From contig JAHWDD010000004.1 in the NCBI GenBank assembly GCA_023897205.1, positions 62,001 to 126,000 of the forward strand: a stretch of 64,000 nucleotides of DNA. Direction: 5' to 3'. Numbering within the stretch: position 1 is the stretch's first letter; each line of letters begins with the position of its first letter. The notes under the pieces were generated by a model, which was not told the DNA's origin, did no database searches, and worked only from the letters and a program-made list of their open reading frames with translations. This DNA comes from Exophiala sp. HKRS030 (Eukaryota > Ascomycota > Eurotiomycetes > Chaetothyriales > Herpotrichiellaceae). Both the position numbers and the translations under genes were made by a program. Of the stretch, positions 8,578 through 20,193 are shown piece by piece.

Positions 8578-11500
8578 GTCGAGCCCTTGGATGATGCGAA
8601 AATCCTCGAGTTGATCGTGCGACTGACCATGCTAAACTGGTGATAGATTCTCTCGGCCATCGTCAAGCACCAAAACCCCTACCCTATCTCGCTCTGGGTC
8701 AAGTCAATCGGCGGTTCCACGTTGAAGTTCTAACCCATCGGCATCTCGAACAAATTCTTCGGCGAAAGTAGATTGATCTCGGCCGAAATCAGAGCGTGAT
8801 CTTAATTTAGTGCGGTGAGCCATCAAAAGAAATCTTGCTGGAACGTTTAGCTGTTCAGCAACTTGTCATGGTTCTTTATGCTCCATTGGCGCAAGAGCTG
8901 GTTGGTTGTACCAGATCTTCTTTCTTCTCTACCCAGATCTGTAACGAATGAGACGAACTGGCATGAACAAGGCAAATACATAAACGTGGAATTAGGGAGT
9001 TCATGGGTCATCAAGTACCTTGTCAGAGAGAAAATCTTCAAAAATTGAACCATTGTTTTGTGTATATATCCAAGCTTTCTGACCTGGACGGGAGTGATTC
9101 TTGATTCTCGTAATTTGGCAAAGTCCCCGTGGTGGTTCGGCTAGTTAGTCAGTTAGTTTGACATGTCGATCCACCAGTGCTATGTCATCAGGGAAGGACG
9201 ATGCACGCACGAACGCAGGTCTTATTATTACCCCGTTGGATATAGTTACTGAGTAGTGTGCGAGGTAGACAGATGAATGACAAAAGTAGCTACTATTTTG
9301 AGAAAACATGTGATTACTACGGGTGCAGTAACATTGCCGTATACTCCGTATACATCCAACCTGGGGCCTGAACACATGTGACATGCTACTTGTTTTGGAA
9401 GCACGTGTGGGTATGTTTACACACTGACTTCCAACTACCTAGGTCAATCAGTTAGTCAAGGTCTATGATTACGGCAGAACTGGTGCCCTTGGTCTTTCTA
9501 AGCAGGCTGTCTGGTCCGGAGGCGAGAGTGCGAGTAGTCTATCCCTAGACGACGAGTATTCATGACATTGCGACTCCAGTGTTTTGTTTTCTGCATACCA
9601 GTGTCGTAAGAGGGCAAAGAACAGTAGGATGCCGCATACCCCGCACATTCCAGAGTCGTATGTACATCATCACGGAGCCTAGAGTACGGGCACCTTACGG
9701 AGTATACTGTATGGAACAATCGAAGATCGTGGGGGAGAATGGTGATGGATGACTTGACATGAGGTGTCTAGACTTGCACGTGCTTGATCGACATGCAGAA
9801 TGTCAAACACGGAGGGCGCATGAGAGGCGACCTGGGACACGAAGGAATGTTTGTAGAAGGTCATCAGGTACAAACAGGTCATATGCATAGTGCCAGGCCT
9901 TGTGCAAATTCGGTAACGCAGGGAGGCACTGGAGGTTGCGGAGAGAGAGGAGAGGAGAGAGCGCGAGCATGTGGTCAAGTGCAGGACGAAACACGAACTG
10001 CCTTGTGCTTGTGGTGGTGACTGAGTTTTTTATTTTAAACGAGTACGAGGATCTTGAGGAGTGGGAAATTGGAGGGGGGAAACGAGACACGCGAGATGGA
10101 GTCTGAACTGGAGATTCGAGATTGGCAACGCCCGGGGTTCCATCCAATAACGGAGGGGTTTGGTCTGAGGGCCGGTTGGGGCCTATGGCTGTAATTAATT
10201 AAACAAGGACACCCATCAAGAGAATCCTTAAATAAGGGGTGCTTTGGGCAGTAAAACCCACATACTGGATCACCCATAGTTGAAAGGAGGTTGTGCGGAC
10301 TTTAGGGATGGCTCTCCCGCGGCCGCACCTAAGGATACCTGAGGTCCCCTACACAATTACAACGGTACAACGGTACAATAGTACAACGATGCACGCTTGG
10401 ATGTCGAGTCTTGACATACATAATTCAAGTCTATGATGCTGCCCAGCAGCGGCACACGCCATACAACACAAACGTGTCACAGGCTTTCCACCTTTTTTGC
10501 GCTCGGGTCATCCGTCCAGTGCTCGTCATGGGCACGGCACGATCAAAGAACGAAAGAAAAAAAAAAGGTTTCTTGACATGCACGACGCTGTCATAGGCAC
10601 CAACTGGGAAGGGCCTTTTAAGCTGAGGGGACCACTGCCGCCACCCGTAACTTGCCGCTGAGGAGGTACTTGCCCAGTACTTGCCCGTCTAGAGCCTTTG
10701 GTGTGCAGTTTGTAGCCTGTAGTCTGTCGCCTCAAGTACCTCCGTGGTACCCAAGAAGCTCCGTAGTGACGTCGTGACCAGATGCAATTTCAATCCATTA
10801 GAGATTGGATCTTTTTACAAGGACATCGCTCGGATCATTGCACTCTGCGTATCATTCTAGACTGGTCCAAATCTGCGACCTGATCGATTCAGCTGCCATG
10901 TGTCCAGCAGTACTCCGTACTGTAAGTCACAATGTCAATCAATCGACAGAACGTGGGGGCGGCTCTATTGTCAATGAGGATAGCGACTTGAGATGGCGAT
11001 CATGAAACGTCCGCAGCGTCAGCCACACTGATAGAGTTATCGGATCAAAGTGCTTCAAAGTCGTTCAAGATTCAAGATTTCAAAACTCGACAATGAACGT
11101 GTCGTTGTGCCTATCTAGACTTTTCAATATGAAAATTTATGCAGTCAAATCACGGGTTCTAAGGAATCAGGAATCAGGATGGCCTGAGCCCCATAATCCC
11201 AATTCCCCAAATCATTTCGTTTACGAGGTTTTGCAGGCCCCCGGCACCACCGGCCCAGCCACAAGGATTTGACTGGCCCGTCAAGGCTTCTGCGGGCCTT
11301 GATGGGCCTTGATGGGCCTCCAAGGCTCTAGCCTAACCGAAGAACCCGTGCCCATGATCCGCCCAAACCTTTTTCTTTGTGCACAAGCAGTTTTTTCATC
11401 GTGTCATTTGAGTCATTCTTCTTCTTTATCCTCTTCCCCGCCATGTGACAGAGAGAACACCAGAAATATCCTTGTCATGACTAGTACCATTGTTTTTGTG

Positions 11501-12482
11501 CACACAGACATAACCTCCTTCAGCCTTTCTGGCTCGTCTTTTTCCTTGTCAGAACGGTGCGCTAATAATAATTTATGCTCGACACCTACTAGGCACCTAC
11601 TAGGATGTAAGGACTAAGTTGTTAACCAAGCCTAATGCCTGCTGCCTGTCACCATTTATTTCGTTAGCATTTGCACAACTCTAGGCGCAAAATGGTACAG
11701 TCTGTAGATTTCCACTTTTGGCACTTTTGAATTCCCTCCCTCGTGCCTTTTAATCTTCAAACTTCAACCTTCAGCTCATTGTACCTGGCACCTACATACG
11801 GAGTACATGGTCACTGTCGAATCTTCAGTCTTGACTCTTGACTCTTGACTCTAGTTAGTCCACGGCCACCCATTCTCATCCTGGCATCCTCATCTCCATC
11901 CTATCCAATCCCATCATTGTCACTGGTCCATTCATCAACATCACTCGGGCACTTGCTCACCTAAGCCCTGAAGCCCTGTCGCCCTGTCGCCCTGTCGCCC
12001 TCTTCGCTACCCGTCTCGTCCATCATTCGCTCCACTCTAACTCTAACCATCAACCACTGCCAGTCATTCTTTCTCACTTTCTCTTACACACTATCCTAAT
12101 CCTGGTTACTACTACTGCATGCTACCGCTTTTTCCACCTGCTTGCCTGCCTACTACCTACCGACTCCGTACTTAGCTGCCTAAGCAATCACTTACACTAA
12201 TACCATGTCGTCTGCCTCTTCCTCCTTCTGTCACCACTGACCGGCCTCTTCGGATCACCATCTTACACATCACCTACCATCTCTCCCTTTCACCTCTCAT
12301 ACATACCTCAATCGCCATCTTCTCCTACCTCACCTCACCTCGCCTAACCTCGCCGTCGTCGCCACCACCTCCTAACCCACCTACCTACCTATCACACGAC
12401 ATAGTCTTCAGCTTCAGTATAATTTACTGCCCTCGTCCAGTACTTCCACAGCCTCCAAACTCACCCACACGACCCTGCTCCA
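8578..12482. other. 3.9-kb gene-poor interval upstream of AUR1
   Basis: I see no supported gene. Short open frames occur on both strands but lack conserved motifs or sensible splice partners. Exact TACTCCGTA motifs lie at 9342-9350, 9696-9704 (inverted), 10911-10919 and 11797-11805 (inverted), with a near match at 12162-12170. Small tandem repeats occur at 11294-11318 (GGGCCTTGAT) and 11971-12002 (GCCCTGTC). From about 11840 to 12480 the plus strand is strongly CT-rich with many CTACCT, CTCACC and CATC words, which I read as the AUR1 promoter and long leader. Confidence 0.6.
11840..12482 (+). promoter_or_regulatory. CT-rich promoter/leader of AUR1
   Basis: About 640 nt of pyrimidine-rich plus strand ending at the AUR1 ATG. 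CT-rich tracts just upstream of the start are common in strongly expressed filamentous-fungal genes. The length suggests a long 5' UTR, possibly with a leader intron, but no transcription start can be placed from sequence alone. Confidence 0.45.
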
Positions 12483-13813
12483 ATGCAGGCAGCACTCCCT
12501 TCTTGGAAGGACGCTGCTCTTTCCAAGAAGCAGATGCAAATCCCATGGCGATCCCTTCAACTTCTCGTACCTCACAGAATCCGACGCAGGCTGCGCTCAA
12601 AATTACGGAATAGAGGTTCACCTGCTTCGTCAATCTCTGCCCTCTCCACATCCTTTTCCCCTACCGATACCCTACGATCTTTACAAAATCACAAATGGAC
12701 TGTATATGATTTCCAATGGCTCTTCCTCGCCATCGTCGGAATCTTCTCCTTGAGCATAATCGAGTCGCCAGGTCCCTTGGTCAAAACTGCCGTCGCCACA
12801 CTTCTTCTCCTTTCATGGGTTTTCCCCATCACGCGACAATTCTTCAGACCTTTCATGCCCATAGCTGCATATTTGATTTGGTTTTATGCTTGCAGGTGAG
12901 TCTTGGACTACTTGCTGCCAATCCCCTGCTGTCGCTAACAAACTCTTTCAAGATTCATCCCCTCAGAATGGCGACCTCCCATTTGGGTCAAGGTCTTGCC
13001 TGCCCTCGAAAACATCCTCTACGGTGCAAACCTGTCTAACATCCTATCCGCTCACCAAAACACCGCCTTGGATCTCTTAGCATGGTTTCCCTACGGTTTG
13101 GGACATTTTGGTGCCCCCTTTGTCTGTTCCGCCATCATGTTCATCTGGGGACCACCGACAACAGTCACAACCTTCGGATTCGCTTTTGGTTATATGAATC
13201 TTATTGGTGTCATCACTCAAGTCTTGTTGCCTTGTTCCCGCCGTGGTACGAGAACATGTACGGTTTGGCTCCAGCAAACTATTCAATGAAGGGTTCCCCA
13301 GCTGGTCTGGCCCGCATTGATGCTTTGCTTGGTCTAGACCTTTATACTTCGGGTTTCACTGCCTCGCCAATGGTCTTCGGCGCCTTTCCTTCGCTCCATG
13401 CTGCCACCTCTACTCTCGAAGCTCTATTCATGAGCCATGTCTTCCCAAAGTTGACTCCACTCTTCGCCATCTACGCCATGTGGCTGTGGTGGGCTACCAT
13501 GTATCTGTCTCATCACTATGCGGTGGACCTGGTTGCTGGAAGTATGCTGGCCGGCGTCATCTTTTATTTCGCAAAGGCAAAGTTCCTCCCTCGTTTACAA
13601 CCGGATAAGAAGTATCGATGGGATTATGATTTTATCGAAATCGGAGAGCAACACGATGAATACGAGTACGGTCTCGCAGGTATCGATGGTCCAGGTCCTG
13701 ACAGCGATGAGTGGACCATCGGTTCTTCGTCTTCAGTCTCTTCGGGATCCATGAGTCCCGTCGAAGAAAACCAACATTTGTGGACAGAGGCCTACACTAA
13801 CCATAAGCGGTGA
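12483..13813 (+). CDS. AUR1: Inositol phosphorylceramide synthase catalytic subunit (Aur1), frameshifted
   Basis: Exon 1 is 12483-12895 and exon 2 is 12953-13813, joined by a 57-nt intron (GTGAGT...TTCAAG, branch GCTAAC). Aur1 transfers phosphoinositol from phosphatidylinositol to ceramide in the Golgi and is the target of aureobasidin A. Several hydrophobic helices are visible. The PAP2-like catalytic blocks are present: YGLAPANYSMKGSPAGLARI, then FGAFPSLHAA and SHHYAVDLVAGS with the catalytic His and His/Asp. The frame breaks once, between ITQVLLPC and PPWYENMYG, where fungal Aur1 reads continuously through PCSPPWYEN. The run CCC at 13237-13239 is one C short. With one base restored the gene codes for 424 residues, normal for the family. 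The C-terminal tail is acidic and Ser-rich. A real pseudogene is unlikely because AUR1 is essential in the fungi where this has been tested. Confidence 0.93.
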
Positions 13814-15555
13814 TTGAGGTTTACGTTGTGATATGGAATGGACAGACCTCAAACTCATCTTTCCCTCACATAACCGTCCGGAATATCTTGCACATTCACG
13901 AATAAATCAAACCCCGACGTTACAGATACACCCCAAGACAAAAGTGGGTACAGCATCACGGTTGAAATTATGCCACAATGACACTATTGATGAAGGATCA
14001 CGACCTTTACCATTGCTACGAGAATCAATACGCGCCATTATTCTGTATGACCCTATCGAACCCCAAGTCCCGCCTAAGAACTTCGACGAGCAAAAAAGCG
14101 TTGGGTCGGAAATGCTGAGCTTCAAGTACATATATGCTCCGCCATCGAACGGGCTTGTCAGACACGCACCGACGTTTTCATAACTTCCTAAACTTGCGTT
14201 ACCCTATTGTATGTCTTCCTGTGTCACTGAGCATACATTCACCACGTTGCACTTTTCAGCGGCATTGCTTGCGGTTATCATTCCTGGGGGAGAGGATACT
14301 ATTATACATCCTCAGATTGCATCGATGGGTTTACTAAGCGGCTTTGTTGTACCGCTTCTCGTCAAGTATCACATTCGCTTCACTGTGTATGAATTGCACA
14401 GTTTGTACAAAATATATCGCCATTGTCATGACCGATATGCCACTCGCTTATTGCGAAAATGGAAAGAGGGAGAATTGGAGTTTGATGACGTTTGGTTACA
14501 TTCTGATCTTAAGAGTCATTATGGTGTGTTGGCTTGACCACATTGACTGTGGTACTGGTGCAAGGGCTTGAATTTAGCAATTCAGTCGATCAAGCAAGTC
14601 CAGATTCGTATGGGAATTCTGTGCAACGGAATGTTTGGTGTGACGTTGCCTGTTGCTCGAAACTCGGTCGACCCGACTGACAATACCCTACATCAACGAA
14701 TCAATTGTCAGAAGCCATGAATACGGGACCACCAAATCAGGAGTCGCAGATGGTTAGCGAACGCACAAACACAATCTCGAATAGAAGACGAAGATGGAGG
14801 GTCGAACCGCAGCGTTGAGAACAGCATCAGATTGCTTTACTTGCACAGGATATTGCAGCCTCAGCATTGAGTCATGTGGGTTTCATGGCTTGATCGCCAT
14901 TGTTCGATTGTCTCACGGGTTTTTGAGGCCACGAACGAAACTTAATTTAATACCTAATAACTAATTCATGGACATCGAAGCCTAATACTGTTTTCCAAGT
15001 AATGTGAAATTTCAGACCGAGACCGTCGACCAATTCGCAATCTCCGCCGTAGTCACGCAAATGCTTATAGTCTACAGATGTTCAGCAATGCAATCAAAAA
15101 AGGCAGATCTGTAGTTAGTTAGGCGCCTATCAGGTTAATCTACAGAGTGTGCATCGAGCACTCCAAGAGAACGAACCAGACCGACCACCCACCACAAGGC
15201 TGCGATCGTCAGGGGACACGACCAAAAACAGGATTCTGTTACCCTTTCTCACCTCGTATTTCTAACCCCCCCCCCTCCCCTCCCCGGATCGATTGTCTGA
15301 CAACCGGCACCCAACACCTGGCTCTGACCAAACTAAATAGTTAGTTACCTAAGTGCTAACTAACCACAATCGCCCCCAGGTGCCCCTTTCCCCTCGGCTA
15401 ATTAACTAAATGACTAACTAACTGACTGACTGACTAACGATAGAGAACGAGTAACGACGCATTATGAGACAGACACATGCTTCCGTGTCATGAGTCTTGC
15501 TTGTTGAGTTGTTATAAACAGAGAGAATGGTCTTGATGTCGACCTCCTCGATCAT

Positions 15556-15617
15556 TCGTTCGTTTGTTCGTTTGTTTGGTTGTTTGCTTGCTTGTTTGCT
15601 TGTCTGTCTGTTTATAG
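15556..15617 (+). repeat. Imperfect TTTG/CTTG tetranucleotide array
   Basis: About 60 nt of GTTCGTTTG, TTTGGTTG, CTTGCTTG, TTTG and CTGTCTG words, an interrupted microsatellite. Confidence 0.8.
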
Positions 15618-15743
15618 GGGAGGTGTTTCCTTTCGCATCGAGATTCGAGTATTGGACGATCGGATGGGGCTTTTTTTCAACAGGCCCCGACTTAGTTACT
15701 TTAGGGGATGGCTAACTAAGTATCCGCAGGGTAACCTGATTAC

Positions 15744-15766
15744 CTATGTATGTATGTATGTGTGTA
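15744..15766 (+). repeat. (ATGT)n microsatellite
   Basis: A run of TATG/TATGTG units, followed directly by TAACTAACTAACTACC. Confidence 0.8.
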
Positions 15767-15874
15767 AATAACTAACTAACTACCTAAAGTTATTGACTCC
15801 GTAGTAAGTCGCGATCTCGAAGGAAAGATACGGTTACGGTGCCAATGCCAGTGCCAGCGCAGGTGCCAAGGTCA

Positions 15875-15941
15875 GCACGCACGCACGCACGTATGTTTGT
15901 ATGTATGTATATACCTAGGTGGGTATGTATGTATGTATGTA
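15875..15941 (+). repeat. Compound (GCAC)n-(GTAT)n microsatellite
   Basis: Four GCAC units pass into GTAT/GTTT units, are broken by ATACCTAGGTGG, then resume as GTAT units. Such arrays are replication-slippage products. Confidence 0.85.
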
Positions 15942-16386
15942 CAGAGCACATACTCCGTGGGTAGGTAGGTTGGTCATCATCAACTGAAAAATCCGATCTC
16001 TCTGTCCGATTCGCTTCGATTCGCTTCGAGTTGGACGCATCACGCATATTATACTACGATTCCTATGGGGTTCGGATTTGTCGCGATTCCACATGAACGG
16101 TGGTTGAACGGGCGTGCCTGCTATAGTTGAGCAATCTGACAAGACCTAGTGAAAGACATTTGTCATTCAATCAATACCTATTCTCTTCATGTCCGTCTCG
16201 ATCAACCACTAACTACTACCAAGAGCCTTTCTCGCAGCTTGCCTGGCCTGGCTTGCTGCTCAAGTAGGTTGCTTTATTAAGAAGACATGGCCTTCGCACG
16301 GTATCTCTATGATCTTCCATGATTCTAGATCCAAGTCGCTGTCCTTAAGGGATGACCTGGTCCCGAGGTTTAAATTGATTGGCGGC

Positions 16387-17898
16387 CTATAAAATATACC
16401 TGAAGCTCCTGTTCTGTTTGTCCGTTTCGCCCAAGAGCGCAAGTTCGGCATCAGTCCTGGAATCCAACTTACGGACCTCTTCAGGGTTGATGACGACGCC
16501 TTGTTCCCTATTTCGGAACGAATTCTGCACGACTAGGTATACGCGCAACAGCGCCAAAATCACGGTCGAGATGGCAAAGCAGGTTAATATGGCGGTGTAT
16601 GCTGTCTACCACGGAAATTTCAGCTGATTAATCAGGATTTGAGCAGCGGTCCAAGCAAAAAATGACAGTTTCGTAATCCAAGCAACGGCTTACATGATAA
16701 TTGGGCGCCTTGGTGCTAATGAAGAACTATGGCCCAGCCCAGTTCCCATCGCAATACCCGAGAAACAGCATAGCCATAACGGTGGATTTCTTGGTGAAGC
16801 TCGCAATGTTGCTGGTGGCAAGGGACAGCAGTAGTGGGATGCAAATAATAAAGGTAAAGAGAAAGAACCACCACGCGTGCAGATCTCCAAGTGCCTCCAT
16901 GAGCTGCGATCTACTGTATTTCATTGTTTGTGTGGTATGTTGGAATTTCTTGGGCCGGAGAGATGCGACCTCCCTCTCATCAGGGCTCAGAAACCTGGCA
17001 TTCGCTGTTGAATCCGGTAGGAGGAACCACAGGAAGACTCACCAAACCACCCTAATGAGTCCTAAAATAAGGAATAACATCTGACGGTGATCAGAGAAGA
17101 GCGACAAGGCTTGATATTGCACTTGCCTTCCATTTAGAAAAGTTACCACCGTAGTCCAGTATATCGTATGAAATGAGCGAGCCAATGATACTCCCTAATG
17201 CCTTGCCAGCGAACCAAAAACAATGGCGAGTTACGTGTTCGCCAGGTGTGTACTACATGCCTGTAATCAACGAGAAACCTGGACTGATTGCACTTTCGAA
17301 TACACCCAAGAAGAATCGTACGACCATGATACCAGTGAAATCCGAAACAACCGCGTGGAGGGTGAGGATAACGCCCCATCCAAGCCTAAGATAGAGATCA
17401 GGATGTTTCGTCCATGACAGGTAATGAATGAGCTTCATACATCAGTAGACTGAGGTACTTGCCAAGAGGAAATTTGACAAAATCCATACATGTCGGATGT
17501 GATGCTATGAGGTAGCCAGCGTAGAAGATACTGCTTGCCCAGGAGAATTGTTGCTTCTGAAGACCCTACCAATGAGCTGTGAGCAACTTTTGCAGCGTCT
17601 GATTCGGGGATCTTGGATCATACCAGGTCCCCCGCAGTCCGAGAATGGCGCTGTATGCCAAGCTAGTCTTATCAAGGAATTGTAGACCGTAGCTGATGAT
17701 GAGTAATGGCATAAGGCTGTGAGGCCATATGTTAACGGGGTTCAGTGACATAGGTCGGTTAACGTACTGTCTGTCTATCTTGCGGACGAGACTACGCTGC
17801 TCGTTCCTGGTCAACGGAGATGTGACATCAGTCTCGGCGGTGACCGTCCCCAAATCGACTATCTCGATCTTCTTCGGCGACGTGTATGCTGGTGTCAT
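16387..17898 (-). pseudogene. Dead MFS transporter of the allantoate permease (Dal5/ACS) family
   Basis: The minus strand carries ordered pieces of a Dal5-like permease. They are an N-terminal RKID...LMPLLIISYGLQFLDKTSL segment (with a still spliceable intron between), GVILTLHAVVSDF...VVRFFLGVFESAISPGF, then in another frame FWFAGKALGSIIGSLISYDI, then FLWFLLPDSTANARFLSPDE, then SLATSNIASFTKKSTVMAML, and last LTCFAISTVILALLRVYLVV with the family's C-terminal ETDKQNRSFRYIL. The gene is dead. In-frame stops lie at 17041-17039 (TGA), 16729-16727 (TAG replacing the Gln of GPQFF) and 16608-16606 (TAG). The frame shifts between segments, and several middle helices between WWFFLFTFI and CIPLLLSLAT are missing. 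The natural stop is at 16389-16387. Substrate is unknown; family members carry allantoate, ureidosuccinate, nicotinate, dipeptides or other organic anions. Confidence 0.85.
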
Positions 17899-20193
17899 CT
17901 TCTCGTTGAGTCGTTGTTTGCGGAAGGAAGTCGTCGATCTGAATGATATTGGACTTGTCGATTACGTTCTTTTTGTAAGAAAGACATTTGTCAACGTCAA
18001 CGTACCGGTGTATATCGAGTACCGTTTTGTGACAGTCACCTCACCGCACTGATCTCGCTCTGTCATGAGATTTTGGCATTTGAGGTCCCACATAGCAATT
18101 AGGATTGAGACCACTCTCGGAGACCCGTAAAAGTTAGAACAGTAAAGGCTTCGATTGGCTTAAGATTTGAACGGCAAAGCAACGTCGACTTGATGTATGC
18201 CCCGATGTGGATTAGTGCAAGTTTCCTCCATGATGCCGGAGATAACTAAACTGACTATACAAAGCGAAAGACGTGTCGCGTGGAAGGAAAGAGTGAACAG
18301 AATTCAAGAAGGCAGGTCGGACCAGGGATTCATTAGTCAACAAGCATGCATCTTGGATGCCGCACGTTGGCTGCATACCTGTTTAAAGGCTGAATCTTTT
18401 GACACATGATACCGTGAGTATCCATGATTCCCAACGATGAGCCTTGTTGAGATGCATGAGTTCATATATTCTGCGAGACATCAGGCCAGTGAAAAATACT
18501 ATCGGAGAATAACAAGAAAGTCTAGGTCGACAAGGCCGTCCGGTACTATCGCCATCGAGTCATATCGACGAGTGGGGTGTGGCATGATGGTATGTTTCTC
18601 GGACGGCTCGTGTGCAAAGCCGATGGTGTTTTCTGCTTAGAACGACATCTACAAACCTTAAGGGTGAGAAGGCACGGTCGACCCTCTTCAGAGTCTATTC
18701 GGGTTTAGTAAGATCCTACCGTGGGTCATCTTGAGTGGTCATTAAGCTGTTCGTTGCAGCCAATATTGATGAACAGCTTCGTGGCGTTCTAGTCCTTAAA
18801 TATAGCCGAGATAGAGTGAAATCGTCGTATTTTAGGCGTCGCCTATCGTTTAAAGACGGATGAGGATCATCAAAGGAATGCTTGAATAGACCCAGGTCGG
18901 AGACTATACCGCCGTCGGTGAAAATACGCAGCACGAAGGAAACCGCTCATTTTCTGGCTTTGATGTTGCCAAGCCGACCCCGCCGCGTGCCCGCGAGCAC
19001 TAACTAAGGCGGAAGCCTGTCTTGCCGCCGCTTTAGGTTTACGGCCTCTGAGATGCCAAGATCGCCACTTCACGAGTTGCTTTCAACGTTTGATAACCGC
19101 CACCTGTAGTTGTATGACAGATATAACCTAGACTCATCCACACTGGCCATCATCCATTCATTGATATCAAATTCGATTAACATTAGCTGTTGTCCTCTCA
19201 GACGCAGAAGCATGAGATACACATCAATGACGATTTGGGCACATAAGCACTGAAGTTCATCAGGCCATGCTTCCATTACCTCCCGAACAACTTTCCATCG
19301 TCCGCGAAGCCTTACCCAGAGTTTGGAGTTCTCGCTCCTACCAAGACACGAGGAAATCTTCTTGGACTTGTGTATGGTTGACCTTTTTTTTTAATAAGTG
19401 GCACTGGGCATCCTGGATATATGCCACCACAATCATCACCCATATCCCACTCTTATTCAAGTCGTGAACCTTTTCTCGGACTAAATTTCCTCAAAGCCAT
19501 CCTCTCTAACTCTTGAGCGCCACATCAGTGCAATCAAAAGTGCGAAAACCGCAATAACGAGACAGACGCGAGCGTTGTCAATCCCGCTTGCGCATCTTGT
19601 GGGCAGATCCGATGTGCCAGCTGCGTGAGAAGGGCGGCCCCCGGTCCGCATGGTCCACATCCGCAGAATCCACATCCACCGTCAAAAACGCGCCTGTGGA
19701 TCTGTGTCAGTGGCTTAATCTCTTCCAAGGCGCATTCTGAGCCCTGCTGACCACTCAAACAGTGTTCTTGTGGCGAAGGGCCTTTGAATGCGACCCTACA
19801 TCTTGCGTGCCCGCATTGTGGTCATCACTGTTGTTCTCATTGCAAGAGAAACCGTAGTCGCGTCCAAATCAGCTATTTCTGAAGCGGAGAAATCGCATAG
19901 TAATCTTTGTTGTCATCCCCAGTGCTCTGCGCTTGTTGTTAATGCATGAAAATGAACAAGCGCTTTACGCCCTCACGATCAAAACAAATTACAACTGTCT
20001 GATACCATGAAGCCCACTATTTGATAACCACGATTGCGACGGACCCATTGTTGTTCATAAGAAGTCGGTTGTCTGGACATGGTGGCAATTCTTTCACATA
20101 GACCTTGTATCAGACATCTGATAGTTATTTGCGTTTTGACACTTTCGTTCATTTTCAAAAGATGGGCCGAACACTAGTGTAACTGTCATCGTG
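17899..20193. other. 2.3-kb interval without a recognised gene
   Basis: Short minus-strand frames at 19070-19276 (with VYLMLLRLRGQQL and SRLYLSYNYRWRLS), 18716-18934 and 19481-19758 (Cys/Gly-rich GGCGFCGCGPCGPG) look like decayed coding fragments, but I cannot assign them or join them by plausible splice sites. They may be relics of genes in the same decaying neighbourhood as the dead transporter. Confidence 0.5.

Larger units (their letters stand above)
13814..16386. other. 2.6-kb gene-poor interval rich in short tandem repeats
   Basis: No supported gene. An open frame at 14211-14537 (108 residues, with a hydrophobic stretch and a KIYRHCHDRYATRLLRKW segment) looks protein-like, but I recognise nothing and it lacks a convincing start context. 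The stretch 15110-15960 is full of TTAGTTAG/CTAACTAA words, a C-rich run at 15266-15286, and tetranucleotide arrays listed separately. GACTCCGTA (15797) and TACTCCGTG (15951) are near matches to the dispersed nonamer. Confidence 0.6.

Noticed and set aside
8229..13239. Programmed ribosomal frameshifting in the small membrane protein gene or AUR1
   Set aside because: No slippery heptamer or downstream structure is evident, and the same one-base loss recurs in unrelated genes, which favours a sequencing cause.
14749..14843. GGTTCGACCCTC on the minus strand as a tRNA B-box
   Set aside because: No A-box, anticodon arm or acceptor stem at the right distance.
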